This document shows, piece by piece, positions 57,580 through 64,000 of a DNA stretch of 64,000 bases. The position numbers and the translations under genes are program-made. The first letter of the stretch is position 1; each line of letters starts with the position of its first letter. Under the pieces are notes generated by a model. The model saw only the letters and a program-made list of their open reading frames with translations, did no database searches and was not told where the DNA came from. Source of the DNA: an uncultured Sphingorhabdus sp. (lineage in GTDB: Bacteria; Pseudomonadota; Alphaproteobacteria; Sphingomonadales; Sphingomonadaceae); assembly GCA_947501885.1 (NCBI GenBank), contig CANMXN010000001.1:372001-436000 (forward strand), written 5' to 3'.

Positions 57580-58352
57580 GCCAGTATATAAAATTGGCAT
57601 TGGTGCATTCTGATACAGAAGCCGCTATTGACGCAGCGGCAGCATTACGCGGCGCATATCAATTTGTTGATAGCGCTGATGCAGATGCCATAATAGTTTT
57701 AGGCGGTGACGGATATTTGCTGCAAAACCTGCACGATCAATTAAACAATGAAATTCAACTTCCCGTATATGGCATGAATAGAGGTACGGTAGGTTTTTTG
57801 ATGAATGCTTGGCATGAAGATAATTTATTAGAACGTTTAGAAAGAGCCAAAAAATTCTCTATTTCACCATTAAAAATGCTAGCTGAAACAGTGGACGGTG
57901 AAAAGTTTGAACTGCCTGCTATTAACGAAGTGTCTTTACTAAGAGAAACGCGTCAATCAGCAAAAATTCAAATCGATGTAAATGGCAGAACAGTTCTACC
58001 CGAATTATCGTGCGATGGAATCCTAGTGGCGACACCTGCTGGATCTACTGCCTATAATTTATCGGCAAATGGACCGATTCTTCCACTTGATTCGGGAATG
58101 CTCGCTCTCACGCCTATATCACCGTTCAGGCCAAGGCGCTGGACGGGGGCAATTTTACCCGAAAGATATGTCATCAAACTAACAATTTTAGAATCTGCTA
58201 AACGTCCTGTTAGTGCGGTGGCCGATCAACGCGAGATAAGGAATATAGCCACTGTCAGCGTCGAATTAGACCGAAAACAAGTCCTCAATTTATTGTTCGA
58301 TCCCGAGCATGCTCTTGATGATCGTATAGCAATGGAACAATTTGTCGTTTGA
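57576..58352 (+). CDS. nadK: NAD kinase
   Basis: A 258-residue NAD kinase, which phosphorylates NAD to NADP. Signatures: IIVLGGDGYLLQNL (GGDG), YGMNRGTVGFLMN, and PELSCDGILVATPAGSTAYN (active-site Asp and the Gly/Ser-rich loop). It lacks the N-terminal extension of longer NadK forms. It overlaps moaA by 4 nt, so the two are coupled, an ordering without clear metabolic reason. Confidence 0.95.
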   Translation: MSQYIKLALVHSDTEAAIDAAAALRGAYQFVDSADADAIIVLGGDGYLLQNLHDQLNNEIQLPVYGMNRGTVGFLMNAWHEDNLLERLERAKKFSISPLKMLAETVDGEKFELPAINEVSLLRETRQSAKIQIDVNGRTVLPELSCDGILVATPAGSTAYNLSANGPILPLDSGMLALTPISPFRPRRWTGAILPERYVIKLTILESAKRPVSAVADQREIRNIATVSVELDRKQVLNLLFDPEHALDDRIAMEQFVV

Positions 58353-58394
58353 TGCTTGCATTCTCTATTTTTTCGCTGCTATAGGCTGCTCACG

Positions 58395-58410
58395 CCGTTC
58401 GTATGAACGG
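58395..58410 (+). terminator. hairpin between nadK and tRNA-Asn
   Basis: Perfect 6-bp stem CCGTTC/GAACGG with a GTAT loop, followed by TTGTT and, 5 bp from the stem, by the tRNA. It could be a weak terminator for nadK or a structure in a tRNA leader. No long T-run, so it is uncertain. Confidence 0.35.
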
Positions 58411-58414
58411 TTGT

Positions 58415-58489
58415 TCCCCGGTAGCTCAGCGGTAGAGCATCCGACTGTTAATCGGACGGCCGCCTGTTCGAATCAGGCCCGGGGAGCCA
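58415..58489 (+). tRNA. tRNA-Asn (anticodon GUU)
   Basis: A 75-nt cloverleaf: acceptor TCCCCGG/CCGGGGA, anticodon loop CTGTTAA (GUU), T-loop GTTCGAATC, discriminator G and an encoded CCA. Confidence 0.97.
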
Positions 58490-58618
58490 TTTTCCAAAAA
58501 ATCTAAATATCCCTATAAAGCAGGTCGTTTTGATATTTCTCATAAATATCAATTGAATTTAGGCAATTTCCATAATTGCTGTTTAGCATCATAAATAAGA
58601 TAGATAGAATCACACTAT

Positions 58619-59392
58619 TTATACCGTGAACCACAGGATACGCAGACCAACATAAAGAGTGAGCAAAGCCGTTAACATGATGATAATCCGTTCTGCTAAT
58701 ATCTTTACAGCAAGATAAGAACCAAGCTGTCCACCTATCAATACCGCTAAAAATAGGGTGATATGAGGCGTAATAACCTCATTTATAAGCAAAGCATCAT
58801 ATTTTCCGAATTGCCCTAACAAACCAGCGATTGAATTGCATAAAATGAAGATAGAGGCACTCGCGGCTATCTTTCGCGGCTTGTCCCATTTTAATAACAA
58901 TAACAAAGGCGCCAGAAAAATCCCGCCACCAATACCCACTAAACCAGACATATAACCAATTATAACACCTAATGAGGCTGATAATATTATATTGTTATAC
59001 GCGGACTTCTCTATATTTGCTGTAGTTGATATATTTTGATTTAAATAAGAACGCCATATAATCATCAGCGCTGCTGTTATTAATGTTACCCCTAGAATGA
59101 GCATAAAATATTCACGGGATATAGGCGTCACCCCTCCTAACCACGCGGCAGGGATCGAGAAAATCAGCAATGGCCATATGCGCGGCCATGGAATCATTTT
59201 TTGCTTAAAAAAGCGATAGGAACCGCCTGTAACAACGATAATATTGCATAGGAGCGCTATGATAGGGATTACTTCATATGAAGTCCCTACCAACGCTAAT
59301 ATTGCTATATAAGTCGAACCACCGCCAAAGCCTACAGAAGCATATAATGCCGCAACACCAAAAAATAGAATTGCTATATATAGGCTTATCAT
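58619..59392 (-). CDS. TauE/SafE-family (TSUP) membrane permease
   Basis: A 257-residue protein with seven or eight transmembrane segments. It has the TSUP repeats: VGFGGGSTYIAILALVG near residue 20 and SGLVGIGGGIFLAPLLLL near 155, where the glycine-rich VGxGGG motif recurs in both halves. Members export sulfite, sulfoacetate or other organic anions; the substrate here is unknown. It follows secA on the same strand with a 31-bp gap, so readthrough is possible. Confidence 0.88.
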   Translation of the reverse strand: MISLYIAILFFGVAALYASVGFGGGSTYIAILALVGTSYEVIPIIALLCNIIVVTGGSYRFFKQKMIPWPRIWPLLIFSIPAAWLGGVTPISREYFMLILGVTLITAALMIIWRSYLNQNISTTANIEKSAYNNIILSASLGVIIGYMSGLVGIGGGIFLAPLLLLLKWDKPRKIAASASIFILCNSIAGLLGQFGKYDALLINEVITPHITLFLAVLIGGQLGSYLAVKILAERIIIMLTALLTLYVGLRILWFTV

Positions 59393-59423
59393 CAGAGGCT
59401 TATACGGGCATTATATAAGACAA

Positions 59424-62159
59424 TTATGATAATTTCCCATGACAATGTTTAAACTTACGACCCGATCCACACGGACACGGGTCATTACGCCGTAAATCTG
59501 GATCATTCATAACATCGTCAGGTAAGTTATTTTCTGGAGCTTGTCGCGGTGGCAGAGTGGAAGTAATAAAACCTGCCGTAGCGCCATCATCATCAGCGCT
59601 ATTGTCTTCCCCTGTGAGCGGATCAATGTGAGTCGTCAGAAAATCGGGAAGGTCTGGCAACGAATCCATATCAAAAGCATCATTGAGCTTAAATTCATTG
59701 GTCGCGATAGTTTTAGTAACATCCTCACGAATCGCACCCAGCATATTTTCAAATAAACCGAAGGCTTCTAGCTTATATTCATTCACAGGGTTTTTCTGTG
59801 CATGAGAACGCAAATGTACCACTTGGCGCAGTGCATCAAGCGTTGAGAGATGTTCTTTCCAATGGTGGTCAATACGTTCTAACAATATACTTTTTTCAGC
59901 AGACTTCCAATCATCATCGGATATTTCATTTTGCTTACTGGCAAACAATTCAGCGACTTGCGCTGATATACGTTCTTCCAATATTTCAGGTTCCAGAGCT
60001 TCCTCGGTCAACCATTCATCAATATCAGTCTCTACGCCAAGCACGCTCTCGGTGCGCTCTTTCAAACGGTCTATATCCCATTGTTCAGGATAAGTTCCCA
60101 TAGGGCAGGATTCAAATACAACCATATTCACTGTATCATTACGCATATCTTCAACAACATCATCGACGGTATCAGCATCCATAATATCAGAGCGTTGTTC
60201 ATATATGACCTGGCGCTGGTCATTCATCACATTGTCATATTCAACCAATTGCTTACGAATATCATAATTGCGGGCCTCAACTTTACGCTGCGCTGTTTCA
60301 ATCGCTTTTGAAAGCCATTTCCCACCAATCGCTTCGCCGTCTTCCAAACTGCTATTCATCATTTTAGAAAATAGGCTCTCTGAACCAAAAATACGAAGCA
60401 GGTCATCATCAAGGCTGAGATAAAATCGGCTAAGTCCAGGATCACCTTGACGACCAGAGCGGCCGCGTAGCTGATTATCAATACGGCGGCTTTCGTGCCG
60501 TTCCGTGCCTAACACGAAGAGGCCACCCGCTTCTCTGACTTGGTTTTTCTCTAATTCAATCTCTTCTTTTAGCTTTTCTATGGCTTTGTCTTTTTGCGGA
60601 CCAGCTTCTATTTCAGAAAGCTCATCCTCGATACGAAAATCTAAATTACCGCCCAATTGAATATCAGTTCCGCGTCCCGCCATATTGGTTGCAATAGTCA
60701 CGGAACCTAAACGCCCTGCTTGCGCCACGATACGGGCTTCATTTTCGTGCATGCGTGCGTTTAGAACGCTATGCTTGACTTCTTCTTTTTCCAAATATTC
60801 GGATAATAATTCTGATTTTTCAATCGACACAGTACCAACAAGTACAGGCTGACCTTTATCATTAGCTTCTTTGATAGACTTAGCAATGGCACCAAATTTA
60901 TCTTCTTTATTTTTATAGAATTGATCATCTTCATCAATACGTTGCACAGGTAGATTGGTTGGGATTTCAACAACATTTAGCTTATAAATATCAAAGAATT
61001 CAGCCGCCTCTGTAGCTGCAGTCCCTGTCATACCAGAGATTTTAGGATACATACGGAAATAGTTCTGGAATGTTATTGTCGCCAGCGTCTGATTTTCGGC
61101 TTCGATCTTTACATCTTCTTTGGCTTCTATTGCTTGATGTTGTCCATTTGACCAACGACGCCCTTCCATCATACGGCCAGTGAATTCATCAATAATGACG
61201 ACTTTACCGTCATTAACGATATAATCTGTATCACGTTTGAACATCACATTAGCTTTTAATGCCATATCCAAATGATGTACTATTTGAGTGTTTTCATAAT
61301 CATAGAGATTATTACCTTGTAACAATCCTGCATCTTCTAATAATCGTTCTGCTTTTTCCGTACCATCTTCGGTTAGCGTAATATTGCGCGTTTTTTCATC
61401 TTTTTCATAATCATCTTCGGTGATATTAAGAACAATCGCATGAACAGCTTTATAAAGATCTGTTTTATCTTCTGTAGGACCTGAAATAATCAACGGAGTC
61501 CGCGCTTCATCGATTAAAATTGAATCCACTTCATCAACAATAGAAAAGTTGAAAGGACGCTGAACCATATCAGCGCGCGAATATTTCATATTATCACGCA
61601 GATAATCAAAACCAAGTTCATTATTGGTTGCATAAGTAATATCGCAATTATAAGCGGCCCTGCGCTCATGTTCTGGAATATTAGGAACGATCACACCTGT
61701 GGTAAGCCCAAGGAAGCCATATAATTGGCCCATCCATTCCGCATCACGGCGAGCTAGATAATCATTCACAGTAACAACATGGACGCCCTTACCTTCAATC
61801 GCATTTAAATAACATGCGAGCGTTGCCATAAGGGTTTTACCCTCACCCGTACGCATTTCTGCGATTTCACCACGGTGTAAAACAATGCCGCCAACCATTT
61901 GCACATCAAAATGGCGCATGCCAAAAACACGTTTTGAAGCTTCCCGCACAACCGCAAAGGCTTCGGGCATAATATCATCTAATGTTTCTCCGCCTTCAAG
62001 ACGGTCTCGAAACTTCTGTGTCTGACCCAATAATTCTTCATCAGAAAATACTTCAATATCTGATTCCAAATCATTTATTTTATTTACAATTTTCATCACC
62101 GAGGTGACATAACGATCATTGGATGAACCGAAGAATTTTTTGGCCAGATTGCCTAACAT
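59424..62159 (-). CDS. secA: preprotein translocase ATPase SecA
   Basis: A 911-residue SecA motor that drives protein export through SecYEG. Motifs: Walker [15 protein letters not shown] near residue 105, Walker B-type [17 protein letters not shown], the preprotein cross-linking region, [14 protein letters not shown] and [13 protein letters not shown] (motif VI). The C-terminal zinc-binding tail is [14 protein letters not shown], the SecB-binding form. Length is normal. Divergent from argJ. Confidence 0.98.
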   Translation of the reverse strand: MLGNLAKKFFGSSNDRYVTSVMKIVNKINDLESDIEVFSDEELLGQTQKFRDRLEGGETLDDIMPEAFAVVREASKRVFGMRHFDVQMVGGIVLHRGEIAEMRTGEGKTLMATLACYLNAIEGKGVHVVTVNDYLARRDAEWMGQLYGFLGLTTGVIVPNIPEHERRAAYNCDITYATNNELGFDYLRDNMKYSRADMVQRPFNFSIVDEVDSILIDEARTPLIISGPTEDKTDLYKAVHAIVLNITEDDYEKDEKTRNITLTEDGTEKAERLLEDAGLLQGNNLYDYENTQIVHHLDMALKANVMFKRDTDYIVNDGKVVIIDEFTGRMMEGRRWSNGQHQAIEAKEDVKIEAENQTLATITFQNYFRMYPKISGMTGTAATEAAEFFDIYKLNVVEIPTNLPVQRIDEDDQFYKNKEDKFGAIAKSIKEANDKGQPVLVGTVSIEKSELLSEYLEKEEVKHSVLNARMHENEARIVAQAGRLGSVTIATNMAGRGTDIQLGGNLDFRIEDELSEIEAGPQKDKAIEKLKEEIELEKNQVREAGGLFVLGTERHESRRIDNQLRGRSGRQGDPGLSRFYLSLDDDLLRIFGSESLFSKMMNSSLEDGEAIGGKWLSKAIETAQRKVEARNYDIRKQLVEYDNVMNDQRQVIYEQRSDIMDADTVDDVVEDMRNDTVNMVVFESCPMGTYPEQWDIDRLKERTESVLGVETDIDEWLTEEALEPEILEERISAQVAELFASKQNEISDDDWKSAEKSILLERIDHHWKEHLSTLDALRQVVHLRSHAQKNPVNEYKLEAFGLFENMLGAIREDVTKTIATNEFKLNDAFDMDSLPDLPDFLTTHIDPLTGEDNSADDDGATAGFITSTLPPRQAPENNLPDDVMNDPDLRRNDPCPCGSGRKFKHCHGKLS

Positions 62160-62181
62160 ATTATATTCCTAATAACTCTAA

Positions 62182-62299
62182 CAGATAGTCATATGATGAA
62201 TCTTCATTAATGACAAAATATAGATAAATACACTCGTGATGCGATGTAGGGTCGATAGACCAGATAGTCAATTGACGAACGCAACTGAATTGCTATCTG
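62182..62299. promoter_or_regulatory. secA-argJ intergenic region with repeated CAGATAG elements
   Basis: CAGATAGTCA occurs twice as a direct repeat (62182-62191, 62261-62270). CTATCTG (62293-62299), directly before the argJ ATG, is the inverted form of its first seven bases. A small stem GGTC/GACC also lies between them (about 62250-62261). The arrangement could be an operator for secA and/or argJ; no known regulator site is recognised. Confidence 0.3.
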
Positions 62300-63529
62300 A
62301 TGAATATGAAAATATCACCACTCGCCCCAAAATCATTTCCAATATTACCTGAAATTGATGGTGTTAAATGCCATGTAGCTAAAGCACATTATAAAGAGTG
62401 GGATCGTTGCGATCTTACATATATCAATTTTTCACCAAATACTGCGGTTGCAGGTGTTCTTACTAAGAGCAAATGCGCATCACCAGAGGTTATGATGTGC
62501 CGTAAGTATTTACAACATGGAACGGCTCGCGCTTTGATTGTAAATGCTGGAAACAGCAATGCTTTTACAGGTAACAAAGGCCAAGAAGCTGTTGATTATA
62601 TTGTTAATCGTGTAAGTAAGCATATCAATTGTAATCCCAACGAGGTGTTTGTCAGCTCTACTGGCGTTATCGGCGTCCCCTTACCAATTGATAAAGCCGA
62701 TCACGGGCTTAGCAAAGTCTTTGATGCTCCCGCCGCACATTGGCAAGACACAGCAGCAGCAATATGCACTACCGATACTTTTCCTAAAGGTACAAGCGCA
62801 ACAGCGATAGTCGATGGCAAAAAAATCAACATAGTGGCTATCATTAAAGGATCAGGGATGATTGCCCCAGATATGGCGACTATGCTCGGCTATATTTTTA
62901 CCGATGCCCTCATTGATGCAAAATTTCTGCAAGAAATGCTTGAGCGCGCCAATAACAATAGTTTTTCTTGCATCACTGTCGATAGCGATACTTCCACAAG
63001 CGATACGGTTTTGGCATTTGCTACAGGAAAAGTGCAAAACACCCCCCTTGCCTCATTTGATGATAGTGGAGCCGATGCTTTTTTCGCTGCTCTTAGCCAG
63101 GTCTGCACAGATATGGCGCATATGGTGGTTAAAGATGGTGAAGGCGCGAGCAAATTTATAGAGGTTAATGTAAACGGCGCCATAAGCGATGAGAGCGCAC
63201 ATATAATTGCTAAGTCTGTTGCAAATTCACCCTTGGTCAAAACCGCTATCGCAGGCGAAGATGCCAATTGGGGGCGCGTTGTAATGGCAGTGGGCAAAGC
63301 GGGCGAAACAGCGGAAAGAGATTTATTACAGATAGGATTTGGTAATTATATAGTGGCTAAAGACGGTGCTGCTATCGAAGGTTTTAATGAAACCCCAGTA
63401 ACCGAATATCTAAAAAGCGATCATATTGAAATTAATATTAATATCGGTCTTGGCGAGGGTATATCAACCGTTTGGACTTGTGATTTAACCCATGATTATA
63501 TCACAATAAATGCGGATTATCGTTCTTGA
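62300..63529 (+). CDS. argJ: ornithine acetyltransferase / N-acetylglutamate synthase (bifunctional)
   Basis: A 409-residue ArgJ, which moves the acetyl group from acetylornithine to glutamate in the cyclic arginine pathway. The self-cleavage motif KGSGMIAPDMATMLGYIFTD is present, with the Thr that becomes the nucleophile at the start of the beta subunit. Other signatures: STGVIGVPLPIDK and GEDANWGRVVMAVGKAG. Whether it also makes acetylglutamate from acetyl-CoA cannot be told from sequence. The following IMPase-family gene overlaps its stop codon. Confidence 0.97.
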   Translation: MNMKISPLAPKSFPILPEIDGVKCHVAKAHYKEWDRCDLTYINFSPNTAVAGVLTKSKCASPEVMMCRKYLQHGTARALIVNAGNSNAFTGNKGQEAVDYIVNRVSKHINCNPNEVFVSSTGVIGVPLPIDKADHGLSKVFDAPAAHWQDTAAAICTTDTFPKGTSATAIVDGKKINIVAIIKGSGMIAPDMATMLGYIFTDALIDAKFLQEMLERANNNSFSCITVDSDTSTSDTVLAFATGKVQNTPLASFDDSGADAFFAALSQVCTDMAHMVVKDGEGASKFIEVNVNGAISDESAHIIAKSVANSPLVKTAIAGEDANWGRVVMAVGKAGETAERDLLQIGFGNYIVAKDGAAIEGFNETPVTEYLKSDHIEININIGLGEGISTVWTCDLTHDYITINADYRS

Positions 63530-64000
63530 ACCCGATCATACACGATAAAGTTAGCGCGCTTCTTCACAAAGTATCACGTGATATTATCCTACCCCATTAC
63601 CGCTCATTAACAACAGAAGACATCAAGGAAAAATCACCTGGTGATCTCGTCACGATAGCGGATAAGTTAAGCGAACAAATATTGAGCGAGCATCTGGTGG
63701 ATATTCTCCCTCAAGCAAAGATTGTCGGCGAAGAAGCAGCATCAACGGATCCAGCAATTTTGAGTCATTTATCATCTGAACAATGCTGGATTATTGATCC
63801 CATTGATGGAACGGGAAATTATGCGCGCGGCGATGGTGCTTTTGGCGTAATCATCGCCCTAGCTGAAAATAATGAAACGGTTGCAGGCTGGATATATGAT
63901 CCCATCAAAGAGCGCCTGTGCCATGCCATTCGCGGCGGCGGTGCTTTCATAGATAATGAAGCCATATATACACCGACAGAAGCCAGCGAACTTCCTTTAG
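63526..64000 (+). CDS. inositol-monophosphatase-family phosphatase, N-terminal part (3' truncated by window edge)
   Basis: A gene that runs off the right end; 158 codons are visible. A TTG start (63526) overlaps the argJ stop (TTGA); no ATG option lies nearby. Mg-binding motifs of the IMPase/CysQ/HisN family are present: KSPGDLVTIADKLSE, VGEEAAS (acidic ligands) and WIIDPIDGTGNYARGD (DPxDGT). Possible roles are inositol phosphatase, 3'-phosphoadenosine phosphatase or histidinol phosphatase; the C-terminal substrate region is missing. Coupling to argJ is compatible with an amino-acid role (histidinol phosphatase), but this is inference. Confidence 0.88.
   Translation, partial: MNPIIHDKVSALLHKVSRDIILPHYRSLTTEDIKEKSPGDLVTIADKLSEQILSEHLVDILPQAKIVGEEAASTDPAILSHLSSEQCWIIDPIDGTGNYARGDGAFGVIIALAENNETVAGWIYDPIKERLCHAIRGGGAFIDNEAIYTPTEASELPL

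Overview
The window is an AT-rich, gene-dense bacterial chromosome segment. I place it in an alphaproteobacterium of the order Sphingomonadales. The reasons are the lipoyl-domain form of PdhB next to pdhA, ftsB and eno; the runs YqeY-dnaG-rpoD, carA/carB-greA and sdhE-mfd with recG divergent; the folate-dependent TrmFO; and several lineage-typical proteins (WalW-like deacetylase, DOMON-like plus DUF1343 pair, DUF4170, MoxR plus CoxE-like VWA). By eye the base composition is clearly more AT-rich than most cultured sphingomonads, which suggests a low-GC marine or streamlined lineage. There is no phage, transposase, CRISPR array or rRNA operon.

Layout. 1-5745 is an accretion zone. It holds the end of an M28 peptidase gene, a small lipoprotein, a MerR-controlled cluster of two ICMT-like membrane methyltransferases plus a DUF4345 protein, a stretch of gene debris, and a GGDEF-EAL gene. 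That last gene lies between an intact tRNA-Pro and a copy of its 3' end. 5746-11925 has two tRNAs, a histidine kinase plus WalW-like deacetylase pair, an Lrp regulator, a periplasmic TPR protein and an SDR. 12062-18232 has gyrA, a YhhN-like protein, trmFO, an EF-hand protein and a squalene/phytoene-synthase-like protein. 18358-21832 has a TadG-like VWA protein with two TadE-like proteins. 21874-26122 (minus) has eno-ftsB and pdhA-pdhB. 26400-28304 is a four-gene envelope cluster resembling E. coli yqjD-yqjE-yqjK, but its first protein carries a histone-H1-like tail.

28393-35841 holds DUF4170, then (minus) carA, an unknown gene, carB, greA and a rhomboid protease. The carA-carB transcription unit is interrupted by an antisense DUF559 endonuclease gene set among REP-like palindromes, and the first codons of carB are duplicated on the far side. 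35991-40445 is the macromolecular-synthesis block (YqeY-like, dnaG, rpoD). 40559-46681 has an unknown protein, moxR and coxE-like VWA genes separated by a soluble chemotaxis-receptor-like gene, and a NamZ/DOMON-like pair. 46808-54360 has tyrS, a PilZ protein, recG, sdhE and mfd. 54412-64000 has a phosphodiesterase with a degenerate GGDEF domain, moaA-nadK, tRNA-Asn, a TauE/SafE permease, secA, argJ and the start of an inositol-monophosphatase-family gene.

Three themes recur. Cyclic-di-GMP signalling appears in two GGDEF/EAL proteins and a PilZ protein. Replication, repair and transcription core genes are numerous (gyrA, dnaG, rpoD, greA, recG, mfd). Small accessory insertions sit at tRNA-Pro and between carA and carB. 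The best candidates for something undescribed are the metal-type MerR plus ICMT cluster, the H1-tailed YqjD-like cluster, and the DUF559/repeat insertion in the carAB unit. All identifications are from reading the sequence; no database search was run.
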